A stretch of 62,940 nucleotides of DNA from Brevundimonas sp. (GCF_016463295.1 NZ_JAEMRO010000006.1:1-62940); one strand, 5' to 3'. Positions 44,233 to 53,009 are shown, counted from the first letter of the stretch. Program-made: numbers and translations. The notes: generated from the sequence alone by a model not told the origin.

Positions 44233-44555
44233 CCCCGCGTCTGGTCCCACACCGCCAGCTCATGGGCGATGCAGCGGTCGATCAGGGTGCGCCAGACGGG
44301 CTCGGCGATGTCGGGCGACAGGCCGGCGGGCCCTGCGGCGGCCAGCACCTTGGCCACGACGTCCTCGATGCGGGCGTCGTCATGGACCACGTCGCGGCTG
44401 GGCTTGATGCGGGCGGCCGCGTGCATATAGCGCTGGCGCTCGGCCAGCAGGGTCACCAGGGCGCGGTCCAGGGCGTCGACGCCCTGGCGCACCTGAACCA
44501 TCGTCTCGCAGGCCTCGGGGGCCGTTCGCGCATCGATCAGGACTTCATCCGACAA
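44229..44555 (-). CDS. Chorismate mutase, AroQ/PchB type
   Basis: 108 residues from a TTG at 44555, with GGAG ~9 nt upstream; the frame has a weak upstream extension inside fpr. The helical AroQ core is seen: MVQVRQGVDALDRALVTLLAERQRYMHAAARIK, with the catalytic Arg near the start and Lys in AARIK, then VWRTLIDRCIAHELAVWDQ. It rearranges chorismate to prephenate for Phe/Tyr synthesis; isochorismate-pyruvate lyase activity of the related PchB cannot be excluded. It overlaps the fpr stop by 11 bp. Confidence 0.88.
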   Translation of the reverse strand: MSDEVLIDARTAPEACETMVQVRQGVDALDRALVTLLAERQRYMHAAARIKPSRDVVHDDARIEDVVAKVLAAAGPAGLSPDIAEPVWRTLIDRCIAHELAVWDQTRG

Positions 44556-45360
44556 AGGCGCGCTCCAGCACATAGTCGCCGGGCTCGGCGTTGGAGCCTT
44601 CCTTAAGGCCATAGGTTTCCAGCAGCTCGCCGGTCTCCTTGATCATGGCCATCGACCCGCACAGCATGACGCGGTCGGTATTGGGCGAAAAGCCGATGGG
44701 CAGGCCCAGGTCGGCGAAGACGTCGCCAGACTTGATCCGTTCGGTGATCCGTCCCGGCGTTTCGAACCGCTCGCGCGTGACGGTAGGATAATAGACCAGC
44801 TGGGCCTTCGCCTCCTCGCCGATCAGAGGGTCGTCATGGATGCCGGCGGTGAAGAAATCGCGATAGGCCAGATCGGCGACATTGCGCACCGTATGGCAGA
44901 CGATCACCTGACCGAACCGTGCGTAGGTGTCCGGGTCCCGCGCGACCGACAGCCAGGGAGCCAGGCCCGTGCCCGTCCCAATCAGCCACAGCCGTTCTCC
45001 GCCCGTCAGCGCATCCAGCACCAGGGTGCCGGTCGGCTTCTTGCCCATCAGGACAGTGTCGCCCGGCTTGATCTTGACCAGGCGCGAGGTCAGAGGGCCG
45101 TCGGGCACGGCGATGGACAGGAACTCCAGCTCCTCGTCCCAGTGCGGGCTGGCGATGGAATAGGCCCGCAGGATCGGTTTTCCGCCATCCTCGCCAGGCA
45201 GGCCGATCATCACGAACTCGCCGGAGCGAAAGCGGAAGTCCTCGGGCCGAGCGATGCGGAAGCTAAACAGCTGATCGGTCCAGTGGCGCACCGACAGCAC
45301 CTCCAGTTCATGGAAGGGGCTGGCCTTGACGGGAGGGGGGGATACGGCGGCGTCGGTCAT
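44545..45360 (-). CDS. fpr: Ferredoxin--NADP+ reductase
   Basis: 271 residues. FAD domain with RAYSIASPHWDEELEFLSI (the RxYS FAD motif), then LTSRLVKIKPGDTVLMGKKPTG; NADP domain with LIGTGTGLAPWLSVARDP and GFSPNTDRVMLCGSMAMIKE. The C-terminus ends YVLERAFVG, the usual aromatic-containing tail. It exchanges electrons between NADPH and ferredoxin or flavodoxin, supplying Fe-S enzymes and oxidative stress defence. It starts upstream of, and overlaps, the chorismate mutase gene. Confidence 0.93.
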   Translation of the reverse strand: MTDAAVSPPPVKASPFHELEVLSVRHWTDQLFSFRIARPEDFRFRSGEFVMIGLPGEDGGKPILRAYSIASPHWDEELEFLSIAVPDGPLTSRLVKIKPGDTVLMGKKPTGTLVLDALTGGERLWLIGTGTGLAPWLSVARDPDTYARFGQVIVCHTVRNVADLAYRDFFTAGIHDDPLIGEEAKAQLVYYPTVTRERFETPGRITERIKSGDVFADLGLPIGFSPNTDRVMLCGSMAMIKETGELLETYGLKEGSNAEPGDYVLERAFVG

Positions 45361-45423
45361 GTGCGGCGTCTGTTAGCGGTTGAGGGCGTCCGGCGAAAGG
45401 GATGGGGTGTCGCTGTGGAGGTG

Positions 45424-46218
45424 TCAGCCGGCGTCGTGCGGCATCCATTGGGGCCAATGGGCGGTGACGGGCCGTCCGTCGACACTCAGCGCCCCGTCCA
45501 GCCGATCGACGCGCAACAGGGCGATGGCAGCACCCTCGTGCCCGCCCAGAACCTCTCCGGCGCGCAAGCTCCCGTTCAGCACCTCGGCCCCGAATGGAGG
45601 CGGCGGACCGTCGAAGGTCAGGCCCATCATCCGGTTCTTGACCGTGCCGCGCCGGTGCATGCGCGAGGCCGTCTCCTGGCCGATGAAACAGCCCTTGTGG
45701 AAGTCGATGCCGTTCAGCAGGTCGAAGTTGGCCTCGATCGGCCAGGTCTTGTCCGGCACCGTGTCCAGCGCCGGATCGGCCACGCCATGCCGAATGCCGT
45801 GGGCGCGATAGTCGTCCTCGCTCGCCGTCGTCTCGACGTTCAGGCCCCAGGCCCGCCCGCCCAGCGCGGCCAGTCGCGGGTCGGCCGCGAAGCCCGCCGC
45901 CTCGCCGTCCCAGGCGGCAAACACCGGCTCGTCCAGTGCCGCGATCTGCACATCCGAGCGCAGGCGATACATCGACAGCCGCTGGATCAACGCCTCGCGC
46001 CGGTCCGCCGCCACATCCAGCACCACACCGTCCGCTTCGCCCCACAGGAACAGGTCGAACAGCAGCCGCCCCGGCGGCGACAGCAGGGCCCCATACCGCA
46101 CGGTGCCGTCGGCCAGCGTCTCCACGTCCTGGGTCAGCAGATTGTGCAGGAACGGGCGGGCATCGGGGCCCGACACCCGGATCAGGGCGCGGCTGTCGAG
46201 GCGGGCAATCTGTGTCAT
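45424..46218 (-). CDS. ygfZ: YgfZ/GcvT-family Fe-S cluster assembly protein
   Basis: 264 residues from the ATG at 46218. The folate-binding GcvT-like fold carries the YgfZ hallmark K-G-C-[FY]-x-G-Q-E as FHKGCFIGQETASRM, with the functional Cys. The N-terminal LIRVSGPDARPFLHNLLTQDV is also conserved. YgfZ (IBA57 in mitochondria) supports maturation of [4Fe-4S] enzymes together with tetrahydrofolate. It is monocistronic and divergent from the GT9 gene. Confidence 0.9.
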   Translation of the reverse strand: MTQIARLDSRALIRVSGPDARPFLHNLLTQDVETLADGTVRYGALLSPPGRLLFDLFLWGEADGVVLDVAADRREALIQRLSMYRLRSDVQIAALDEPVFAAWDGEAAGFAADPRLAALGGRAWGLNVETTASEDDYRAHGIRHGVADPALDTVPDKTWPIEANFDLLNGIDFHKGCFIGQETASRMHRRGTVKNRMMGLTFDGPPPPFGAEVLNGSLRAGEVLGGHEGAAIALLRVDRLDGALSVDGRPVTAHWPQWMPHDAG

Positions 46219-46313
46219 GGGCGCAAGATAGGCACGGCGGCACCCGCGAACCATAGCTGGGGATAGGTTGTGTCCCCCTGATCTCAGAACGAGAATCCGT
46301 ATACGGTCCAGTC

Positions 46314-47261
46314 ATGTCGGCCCGTTTCCCCATTCTGTACATTGCCGAGACCAGTCCGGAGGATGCCGTCCTGTCGTCCGGCGTGCTGGCCTATCTGGTC
46401 GAGGCGATGCCGACGGCGGACTTCACCATCGTGGGGTCCAGGACAAGTGCGCCGCTGTTCGCCGACACCCCGCGTCTGCGCCGCCTGATCGTGCTGGACA
46501 AGGAGACGCGGCTGGACTGGCTGGGCCTGTGGAACCAGGTGCGCGACACCCGCTGGGGGCTGGTGGTCGACATGCGCGGCTCGACCATTTCCGGCAAGCT
46601 GAAACGCCAGAAGCGGGCCGTGCGCGGTCCGGGCGAGGCGGGCGTGCATGCCGTCGAACTGGCCGCCCGGGTGCTGCATCTGGACGACATCCCGGCACCC
46701 CGCCTGTTCGTGTCGGAAGATACGCAGGCGACTGTCGACGCCCTGATCCCTCCGATCACCGGCCCCATCATCGCCGTGGCCCCCGGCACCGACTGGATGG
46801 GTCGCCACTGGCCCGCCGAACGCTATGCCAAGGTCGCCGCGCCCCTGATGGCCGACGACGGTCCCTTGGCGGGCGGACGGCTGCTGATCCTGGGCGACGA
46901 AAAGGACCGCGACGACGCCCACACCATTCGCCTGGCGGTCAGCCGGGGCCGGGCGACCGAACTGGTTGGCCGTCTGACGCCGTTGCAGGCCGTGGCTCTA
47001 CTGGGTCGCGCGACGCTGTATCTGGGTCCGGATTCGCTGTGGACCCATCTGGCCACGGCGGCCGGTGCGCCCGTGGTTGCCGCCTTCGGCCCGTCCGACG
47101 AGGCCGAGCGCGGCCCCTGGACCGGCGTCGCCGTGCGCGGTCCCCGCTCGGTCGAGGAATACCGCAAGATCGACCCGCGCCTGAACCAGGCCATCCAGCA
47201 CATGAACGACCTGCCGGCAGAGCGGGTGCTGAAGGCGGCGCGAAAAATTCTACAGACCTGA
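46314..47261 (+). CDS. Glycosyltransferase family 9 (heptosyltransferase-like)
   Basis: 315 residues. The two-domain GT-B fold of LPS heptosyltransferases is visible: an N-terminal ILYIAETSPEDAVLSSGVLAYL, the linker, AVAPGTDWMGRHWPAERYAKVA with the donor-binding stretch, and GPDSLWTHLATAAGAPVVAAFGPSD near the C-terminus. It should transfer a sugar to an LPS or surface glycan acceptor on the cytosolic face. The donor and acceptor are not readable. It is followed by a long inverted repeat. Confidence 0.88.
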   Translation: MSARFPILYIAETSPEDAVLSSGVLAYLVEAMPTADFTIVGSRTSAPLFADTPRLRRLIVLDKETRLDWLGLWNQVRDTRWGLVVDMRGSTISGKLKRQKRAVRGPGEAGVHAVELAARVLHLDDIPAPRLFVSEDTQATVDALIPPITGPIIAVAPGTDWMGRHWPAERYAKVAAPLMADDGPLAGGRLLILGDEKDRDDAHTIRLAVSRGRATELVGRLTPLQAVALLGRATLYLGPDSLWTHLATAAGAPVVAAFGPSDEAERGPWTGVAVRGPRSVEEYRKIDPRLNQAIQHMNDLPAERVLKAARKILQT

Positions 47262-47262
47262 T

Positions 47263-47423
47263 CCTTCTCCCCTTGCGGGAGAAGGTGGCAGCCGAAGGCT
47301 GCCGGATGAGGGGTCGCGCCAGTCTATCCATCCTGGCGGCAAACGCGCGCTACTCGAAGGGCCAGTGCGACCCCTCATCCGACCTCGCTGCGCTCGGCCA
47401 CCTTCTCCCGCAAGGGGAGAAGG
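47263..47423. repeat. Long intergenic inverted repeat, ~55-bp arms
   Basis: The left arm (47263-47317) and right arm (47367-47423) are near-complementary. They begin and end with CCTTCTCCCCTTGCGGGAGAAGG-type palindromes, and a ~49-bp spacer separates them. It fills the gap between the convergent GT9 and GH10 genes. No transposase is present. Similar CTTCTCCC...GGGAGAAG elements are widespread between proteobacterial genes and may act as bidirectional terminators. Confidence 0.8.
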
Positions 47424-47426
47424 GCG

Positions 47427-48485
47427 TTAGCTTACCGCCCCCACCACCGCCTGATACGCCGGATTGGCCCGGCCGTCGGCGTCCAGCAGCAGGGGGCTGT
47501 CGCTGCTCTTGCCCTCGCGGACCAGCCAGCTGTCGATGTCGCGCAGGCCCCAGGTGGTGAAGGCGTACCGCTGGCGCTCCGGCAAAGCCATGAACGCCTC
47601 CGCCAGTTCGCCCACCCGCGCCACCTGCTGCGCCCGCTTGTCGGCGACGCTGCGCAGGTCGGGCATCCGCCCCTCGCGCTGCATCGGGAAATCCAACTCC
47701 GACACATGGATGGGCAGGCCAAGAGACGCGGCGTCGCGCATGAAGGCCGTGATCTGACCCGCCGGGATTTCGATATCCAGATGCGACTGGGTGCCGATGC
47801 CGCCGATGGGCGCGCCCAGTTTCAGCAGCCGCTCGACCAGCTTCAGGAAGGTCGCGCCCTTCTTCGGGATGTTCTCCAGATTGTATTCGTTCAGGAACAG
47901 GACCGCATCCGGATCGGCGGCTTTCGCCTGTTCGAACGCCCGGACCATATAGCCGTCCATGCCCAGCGCCCGGCTCCAGTGGCAGTCGCGCAGGCCCTCG
48001 CCGTCCTCGGCCACCGGCTCGTTGACCACGTCCCAGCCCGCCATCTGGCCCTTGTAGCGACCCACGAAGGTGGAGATGTAGCGGTCGTACTCGGCGGCGA
48101 ACCGATCGCGCGGCACGGTGGCGTCATCGAACACCTCGGCCCCTTGCGAATACCAGATCACCGTATGGCCATGGACGCGCAGACCGTTGTCGCGGGCAAA
48201 GCCGACGACGCGGTCCGACGGCTCGAAATCATAGGTGAAGCCGGGCCCCAGGGTCCGCTCCATCTTCTGCTCCCACTCCGGCGTCAGCTGGGAACAGTGT
48301 TTCAGCGTCTGGGCGATCCAGTCCGCCTGATCCAGCTGCCAGGTCATGCCCGTTGCCCCGAACGGGCAGGGCAGGATGTCCTTCAGCGGCGCAGCCTCCG
48401 GTCCCGGCGCGGGCGCAGCGGAAGCGAAGCGGTCGCAGGCGGCCAGGGCGATTGGCGCGGTGAGGAGAAGACGGCGATTGATCAT
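47427..48485 (-). CDS. GH10 endo-1,4-beta-xylanase, putative lipoprotein
   Basis: 352 residues from the ATG at 48485. The twin-arginine start (NRRLLLTAPIALAAC) ends in a lipobox with Cys17, so it is probably a lipoprotein exported by Tat or Sec. The GH10 barrel has acid/base Glu156 in GWDVVNEPVAE, nucleophile Glu263 in HVSELDFP, and the substrate motifs RVHGHTVIWYSQ and TTWGLRD. It hydrolyses xylan. The upstream small membrane protein overlaps its start by ATGA, so the two are coupled. Confidence 0.92.
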   Translation of the reverse strand: MINRRLLLTAPIALAACDRFASAAPAPGPEAAPLKDILPCPFGATGMTWQLDQADWIAQTLKHCSQLTPEWEQKMERTLGPGFTYDFEPSDRVVGFARDNGLRVHGHTVIWYSQGAEVFDDATVPRDRFAAEYDRYISTFVGRYKGQMAGWDVVNEPVAEDGEGLRDCHWSRALGMDGYMVRAFEQAKAADPDAVLFLNEYNLENIPKKGATFLKLVERLLKLGAPIGGIGTQSHLDIEIPAGQITAFMRDAASLGLPIHVSELDFPMQREGRMPDLRSVADKRAQQVARVGELAEAFMALPERQRYAFTTWGLRDIDSWLVREGKSSDSPLLLDADGRANPAYQAVVGAVS

Positions 48486-48715
48486 GCGGCAGGACCGCTT
48501 CTGGTCAGGACTTTCCGAAACCAATGAAGAGCGATGGCACATGCTGCCGCTGCCAAGCAGGCCAAACTGGCCGATTGCAAATCCGAGAGTGGTGCGCCGG
48601 TAAACAAGTCGGCAATGACCATCAATCCGCTGCCGGCGCTAACAATCGCGGCGGCATAGAAGGGCCATTGCAAGCCCCATGCGAGCCTGTGGCCAAGGGC
48701 TCGCTCTTTGGGCAT
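48482..48715 (-). CDS. Small membrane protein coupled to GH10 (77 aa)
   Basis: 77 residues with two hydrophobic segments (LQWPFYAAAIVSAGSGLMVIA and SASLACLAAAACAIALHWF). A short cytosolic tail ends VLTRSGPAA. Its stop overlaps the GH10 start codon by four bases. No family recognised. It sits 6 bp from the 3' end of fliJ. Confidence 0.6.
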   Translation of the reverse strand: MPKERALGHRLAWGLQWPFYAAAIVSAGSGLMVIADLFTGAPLSDLQSASLACLAAAACAIALHWFRKVLTRSGPAA

Positions 48716-48721
48716 CGGCCT

Positions 48722-49132
48722 TTATACGGCCCGCCGCCGCAATCCCATCTCGTCGAACGCGGCCGTCTCGCGCTTTCCGGCGGCGAGAAGGGCGTTCAGG
48801 CGGGTGGTTTCGGCGACGTGTTCGAACTTCTTCAGCTCCTCGAAGGCGCTGGTCAGGGCGTCGCGCGCCCCTTCTTCTTCGGCCTCGATGGCGGCGACGT
48901 CGGCCTGGACGGCGGCCTTCTTCTGCTTCCAGCCGTCCAGATAGGCCCGCAGCATCATGGCGGCGTCGACATCCTGACGCGCGCGGCCCTGCTCGCCCTC
49001 GGCCTCGGCCTCCAGCATGGCCAGACGCATTTCGGTGCGGGCCTTGCGATCGCTGATCTCGGCCAGACGCTTCTGCAGCGTCTCGACCTCATAGTTGGAA
49101 ATGCGGATAAGCGATTGCGCCCAGGTCGTCAT
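48722..49132 (-). CDS. fliJ: Flagellar export protein FliJ
   Basis: 136 residues, almost entirely coiled coil with heptads: SLIRISNYEVETLQKRLAEI, AEAEGEQGRARQDVDAAM, then AAIEAEEEGARDALTSAF. Size, helical nature and position directly after fliI on the same strand fit FliJ, the stalk-like subunit that links the FliI ATPase to the export gate FlhA. Sequence conservation in the family is low, so context carries much of the weight. Confidence 0.85.
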   Translation of the reverse strand: MTTWAQSLIRISNYEVETLQKRLAEISDRKARTEMRLAMLEAEAEGEQGRARQDVDAAMMLRAYLDGWKQKKAAVQADVAAIEAEEEGARDALTSAFEELKKFEHVAETTRLNALLAAGKRETAAFDEMGLRRRAV

Positions 49133-49160
49133 GCGTACTCTCTCGTTCCAACAGCCAGGG

Positions 49161-50504
49161 TCACTGGATCAGACCTTGGTTCAGAATGCTTTCCAACCGG
49201 TTGAAGGATTCGGCCAAAGGCGTGTGATCGTCCTTGTCCTGACCCAGGAAGGCTTCCAACGCCGGATTCAGGGCGATGGCGCGGTCGACGATGGGGTCGG
49301 CACCGGTCCGGTAAGCGCCGATCTTGATCAGCTCTTCCATATTGGCATAGGCGCTCAGGCACTGGCGGGCGCGCTTGTTCAGCTCGCGCTCGGGCGGCGT
49401 CTGACAGGCGGGCAGGGTGCGGCTGACGGATTTCAGCACATCGATGGCGGGGAAACGCCCGCGCTCGGCGATCTTGCGGTCCATCACGATGTGGCCGTCC
49501 AGGATACCGCGCACGGCATCGGCGATCGGCTCGTCATGGTCCCCGCCGTCCACCAGCACGGTGAACAGGGCGGTGATCGGCCCCGCCGTCGTCCCGTCCG
49601 CCCGCACCGGCCCGGGCCCGGCCCGCTCCAGCAGCTTGGGCAGTTCGGTGAAGACGGTGGGGGTGTAGCCCTTGGTCGTCGGCGGCTCGCCCGCGGCAAG
49701 CCCGATCTCGCGCTGGGCCATGGCAAAGCGGGTGACGCTGTCCATCAGGCACAGCACCTCCAGGTCCTGATCCCGGAAATATTCGCTGATCGCCATGGTC
49801 ATATAGGCCGACTGGCGCCGCTTCAGCGCGGGCTCGTCCGACGTCGCCACCACCACGACGGCGCGGCGCAGGCCCTCTTCGCCCAGCGTCTCCTCGACGA
49901 ACTCGCGCACCTCCCGGCCCCGCTCGCCGATCAGGCCGACCACGACGACATCGCAGGTGGCCTCCTTGGCCAGCATGGACAGCAGCACCGACTTGCCGAC
50001 GCCCGAGCCGGCAAAGATGCCCAGGCGCTGACCCCGGCAGGTGGTGGTGAAGACGTCCATCGACCGCACGCCCAGGTCCAGCCGCTCGCCCACGCGTCCG
50101 CGCGAATGAGCGGGCGGCGGCGGCGCACGCAGCGGATAGGCCGCCGGGCCTTGCGGCAGGGGGCCTTTGCCGTCGATCGGCTGGCCAAAGGCGTCGATGA
50201 TCCGGCCGAGCCAAGCGGTCGTCGGCCGCACGCTGGCGGCACTGTCGATGATGCGGATGTCGGCTCCGGGGGCCACGCCCTCGACCGGCCCGAATGGCAT
50301 CAGCAGGGCCTTGGCATCGCGGAACCCCACGACCTCGGCCGGCAGGGGATTGAGGCCGCGCCCCCGTTGAATCTCCGCCCGCGCCCCGACCGACAGCCGC
50401 GACAGCCCGCCCCTGGACTCGATCAGCAGACCGTTCACCCCCGCGACCTTGCCGGTCACGACCAGCGGATCGATCGCTTCGACGGCGGCGGTGAGTGAGC
50501 GCAC
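49161..50504 (-). CDS. fliI: Flagellum-specific ATPase FliI
   Basis: 447 residues from a GTG at 50504; the frame extends to 50546. Walker [35 protein letters not shown]; Walker [24 protein letters not shown] with the catalytic motif; then [19 protein letters not shown] and [18 protein letters not shown]. It powers export of flagellar subunits. It lies 28 bp upstream of fliJ. A lone GGTTAA (50574-50579), complement of a TTAACC CtrA half-site, lies ~70 bp upstream. Flagellar genes are CtrA targets in Caulobacter. Confidence 0.95.
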   Translation of the reverse strand: MRSLTAAVEAIDPLVVTGKVAGVNGLLIESRGGLSRLSVGARAEIQRGRGLNPLPAEVVGFRDAKALLMPFGPVEGVAPGADIRIIDSAASVRPTTAWLGRIIDAFGQPIDGKGPLPQGPAAYPLRAPPPPAHSRGRVGERLDLGVRSMDVFTTTCRGQRLGIFAGSGVGKSVLLSMLAKEATCDVVVVGLIGERGREVREFVEETLGEEGLRRAVVVVATSDEPALKRRQSAYMTMAISEYFRDQDLEVLCLMDSVTRFAMAQREIGLAAGEPPTTKGYTPTVFTELPKLLERAGPGPVRADGTTAGPITALFTVLVDGGDHDEPIADAVRGILDGHIVMDRKIAERGRFPAIDVLKSVSRTLPACQTPPERELNKRARQCLSAYANMEELIKIGAYRTGADPIVDRAIALNPALEAFLGQDKDDHTPLAESFNRLESILNQGLIQ

Positions 50505-50631
50505 GATGCAGAGGACCCCGAAGGCCGCGCTGAGCCAGCCCGGCAAATACTGCCTCTACGGATGGGTGATCGTGGTTAACAGGGGGTGAAGGCAGCGGCG
50601 CTGTCCACCGCCCAGCCGGACGCCTCCCGCC

Positions 50632-51147
50632 CTACTGAAGCTGCGTGAAGATCGTCACGACGGAGGCTGCGAACACCGCGACGCCGGCGATCATCAGCAC
50701 GATGGACGGGCTGACGTCGAAGGTGGCCTTGGCCTGTTCCTTCAGTCGTCCCATCAGTTCGGGCCAGGTGTAGCTGACGAAGTCGCCCTGGCTCATCATG
50801 CTGATGATGATGCCCTGATCGTCGATGACGGGCAGGTGGCGAAATCGCTCGTTGGACATCAGGCGCAGCCAGTCCAGCAGGTCGTCATCGGCCCGCGCCA
50901 TCTTCAGATCCGTGGTCATGATCTGGTCCAGCGTGGTCTTGTCCGGATCCAGCCGCTTGTTCAGCAGCCGACGCATGAAGTCACGCTCCGTCACGATCCC
51001 CAGCGGCTTGCGATCGGGGCTGACGATGACCGCTGCGCCATAGTTGCGTTCGCTCATGATGGCGACGGCTTCGGAGACAAGCGCCTTGGGGCCGAAGGTC
51101 AGCACGGCCGCCTTGCTGCGAAACTCGGGTCTGTCCTTGATCTTCAT
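50632..51147 (-). CDS. CBS-pair protein with C-terminal membrane helix
   Basis: 171 residues. Two CBS domains: VLTFGPKALVSEAVAIMSERNYGAAVIV with RKPLGIVTERDFMRRL, and TTLDQIMTTDL with LMSNERFRHLPVIDDQGIIISMMSQGDF. Such pairs bind adenine nucleotides and report energy state. A short linker precedes a single membrane helix (PSIVLMIAGVAVFAASVVTIF). It starts 13 bp after blh and so is probably the last gene of the rhodopsin operon. It could couple ATP/AMP status to the pump or to retinal supply; that is inference. Confidence 0.87.
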   Translation of the reverse strand: MKIKDRPEFRSKAAVLTFGPKALVSEAVAIMSERNYGAAVIVSPDRKPLGIVTERDFMRRLLNKRLDPDKTTLDQIMTTDLKMARADDDLLDWLRLMSNERFRHLPVIDDQGIIISMMSQGDFVSYTWPELMGRLKEQAKATFDVSPSIVLMIAGVAVFAASVVTIFTQLQ

Positions 51148-51160
51148 GGGCGTCGTCCTT

Positions 51161-52093
51161 TCAGGCCGTTTCCGTCTTGAGCGCGTGGGGATGTCGCAGT
51201 TTCGAAAGGGTTGCGATCAGGGGCGGTACCAGCATGTGCGGCACCGTCAGGATCGACAGGGTCATGAAGCTGGCCGCCATGATCCGCTCGGGCATGGCCG
51301 CGCGGATCTCCAGGCCGAAGACCAGCACCCCGATCGCCCCCGCCGCCAGCGTCAGCGGCAGCACGACCCCGCCCCAGCTCGCCACGCCGCGCCAGTTCAG
51401 CGTCAGCAGGCTTTCACGGAAATGCCGGGGCGAATGGAACAGGCAGAAGTACAGCGCAAAGCCTATGATCGGCGGCAGGACCAGCATGCCGGTCAGGGCC
51501 GCCAGCCCCCCGATGGCCTGATCGCGCCGCCCGGCCTGCCACAGCGAGGCGATGGCGATCAGACCCAGGCCGACGGCCACCGGCAGGACCAGCATCAGCC
51601 CGTCCGTCACCGCCGATGCACCCGCTCTGTCCGTCAGGCCGATGAAGATGGCGTCCAGTTCGGCCCGGTGCAGCAGCGTCGGTGCCGCCAGCAGGGCCAG
51701 GGCCAGACCGGCCCTCAGGATGACGGGGCCCGCCCCGTCCCAGTCTTCCGAAAAATGCGCGACGGCGATGGCGATGAAGGCCGCCAGGGCCAGCACCGGC
51801 TCGGCTCGCCACAGGCCGTACATGGCCGCCGCCAATCCCAGGTACAGCAGAACCAGTGTGACCATCCCGGTCCACGGGCCCGCCTGCTGTGCGCGGATGA
51901 TCTCGAGGTCCAGCGTGCCGTGCGGCAGGCCGAACACCAGCAAGGCCAGACAGGCGACGGCCGTGGCCATGCCCCCCGACAGCGGCACTCCGGCGGCCAG
52001 CGCCAGAAGGGTGAGGGCGAGCACGCCGATCACAAGCGTCGACCCCGACAGTGATCGTGGCAACCCCGGTCTCGATGCAAAGGTGACAGGCAT
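51161..52093 (-). CDS. blh: Beta-carotene 15,15'-dioxygenase, Brp/Blh family
   Basis: 310 residues with ~8 membrane helices and AGGAGGC upstream. The conserved His residues that hold the iron are visible in FGLPHGTLDLE, AVAHFSEDWDG, CLFHSPRHFRES and LTVPHMLVPP. The enzyme cleaves beta-carotene into two all-trans-retinal molecules, the rhodopsin chromophore. It lies 69 bp downstream of the rhodopsin gene on the same strand. No carotenoid synthesis genes are in the window, so beta-carotene must come from elsewhere in the genome. Confidence 0.94.
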   Translation of the reverse strand: MPVTFASRPGLPRSLSGSTLVIGVLALTLLALAAGVPLSGGMATAVACLALLVFGLPHGTLDLEIIRAQQAGPWTGMVTLVLLYLGLAAAMYGLWRAEPVLALAAFIAIAVAHFSEDWDGAGPVILRAGLALALLAAPTLLHRAELDAIFIGLTDRAGASAVTDGLMLVLPVAVGLGLIAIASLWQAGRRDQAIGGLAALTGMLVLPPIIGFALYFCLFHSPRHFRESLLTLNWRGVASWGGVVLPLTLAAGAIGVLVFGLEIRAAMPERIMAASFMTLSILTVPHMLVPPLIATLSKLRHPHALKTETA

Positions 52094-52117
52094 CGTGATG
52101 CCTCCTGTTGCGACACT

Positions 52118-52145
52118 GTCCGGACGGGCGCGAACCCGTCCGGAC
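52118..52145 (-). other. Perfect 11-bp hairpin between rhodopsin and blh
   Basis: GTCCGGACGGG pairs with CCCGTCCGGAC around CGCGAA. No T-tract follows on the minus strand. It sits between two genes of one operon and may protect the rhodopsin mRNA 3' end or attenuate, giving more rhodopsin than Blh. Confidence 0.6.
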
Positions 52146-52162
52146 GTCGTTTCCTGCAGCCG

Positions 52163-52939
52163 TCAGGACGCGGTGGTGACCGTGTGGCCTGGCTCACCGT
52201 ATTCGACCGCCGATTTGCGGACGGCGATCATGTAGACCAGCACGCCCACGCCGGCCTTGGCGATGATGTCGGCGATGGTGTAGCCGATCTGGACCGCCGT
52301 CTCGACGCTGCCGCCCCCCATGTTGGTGAAGGGGATCATGTAGACGATGGGATAGAAGCCCCACGATGCGAAGGTCAGCATGCGGGCCCCCTTGATCAGA
52401 CCCTTGACGCTTTCCGGCTGGCGCTCGATCGAAGCGCCCAGACCCTTGAACAGCTCCCACACGATGTACAGGAACGGCACGGTTGACAGTGTGCCCCAGA
52501 TGGCGCGCGTGGCGTTGTCGTCGGCGATCTCGCCCGGATAGCCCAGCACGATCATCAGCGCCGCAGCAAAGCCCAGCTTGATCGACTTGGACATGGTTTC
52601 CGACTGCGACAGCCGCATGACCAGGATCAGTTCGATCAGCAGCAGCGGCACGGTCAGCAGCCAGTCGACGTAGCGATAGGCGTCGTTGAAGGCCAGGCCC
52701 GTGACCTGGATCACGCCGTTGCGGACTTCGTAGGCGGACTCCCAGCTCTCGAAGATGCGGAAGTAGTGATAGGCGGCGATGGCGGTCACCAGTCCCGAGA
52801 TGACCAGGGCCGAGCGATAGGCGGGACCGACCTGCGAGCGGCTCAGCCACAGGAACAGGGTCGCCGCCGCCATGGTGGCGAAGGTGAAAGAGAAGGCGTT
52901 GTAGACGAGCAGGTACTGCCCGACGTCGATGGTTGGCAT
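52163..52939 (-). CDS. Proteorhodopsin-type light-driven proton pump
   Basis: 258 residues and seven helices, with GGAGGAT upstream. Helix C reads YRYVDWLLTVPLLLIE: Arg89, counterion Asp92, Thr96 and donor Glu103 give the DTE motif of outward proton pumps. Residue 100 is Leu at the spectral tuning site (Leu105 in proteorhodopsin), which predicts green absorption. His58 in helix B is the counterpart of proteorhodopsin His75. Helix G has Asp224 and the retinal Schiff-base Lys228 in IADIIAKAG. It makes a proton-motive force from light in the inner membrane. A LOV-HTH regulator lies upstream and Blh downstream. Confidence 0.96.
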   Translation of the reverse strand: MPTIDVGQYLLVYNAFSFTFATMAAATLFLWLSRSQVGPAYRSALVISGLVTAIAAYHYFRIFESWESAYEVRNGVIQVTGLAFNDAYRYVDWLLTVPLLLIELILVMRLSQSETMSKSIKLGFAAALMIVLGYPGEIADDNATRAIWGTLSTVPFLYIVWELFKGLGASIERQPESVKGLIKGARMLTFASWGFYPIVYMIPFTNMGGGSVETAVQIGYTIADIIAKAGVGVLVYMIAVRKSAVEYGEPGHTVTTAS

Positions 52940-52987
52940 TGTGAATCCTCCAGTCGGCCCTTGTCTGGCCTTGCTGGAGAACCGTCA

Positions 52988-52998
52988 GCCTTTAAGCC
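52988..52998. promoter_or_regulatory. Second, partial copy of the rhodopsin dyad
   Basis: GCCTTTAAGCC differs by one base from GCCTTTAGGCC inside the dyad at 53010-53027, in direct orientation, 26 bp away (about 2.5 turns). It is nearer the rhodopsin start (49 bp). Confidence 0.45.
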
Positions 52999-53009
52999 CA
53001 TCTGCGCCA

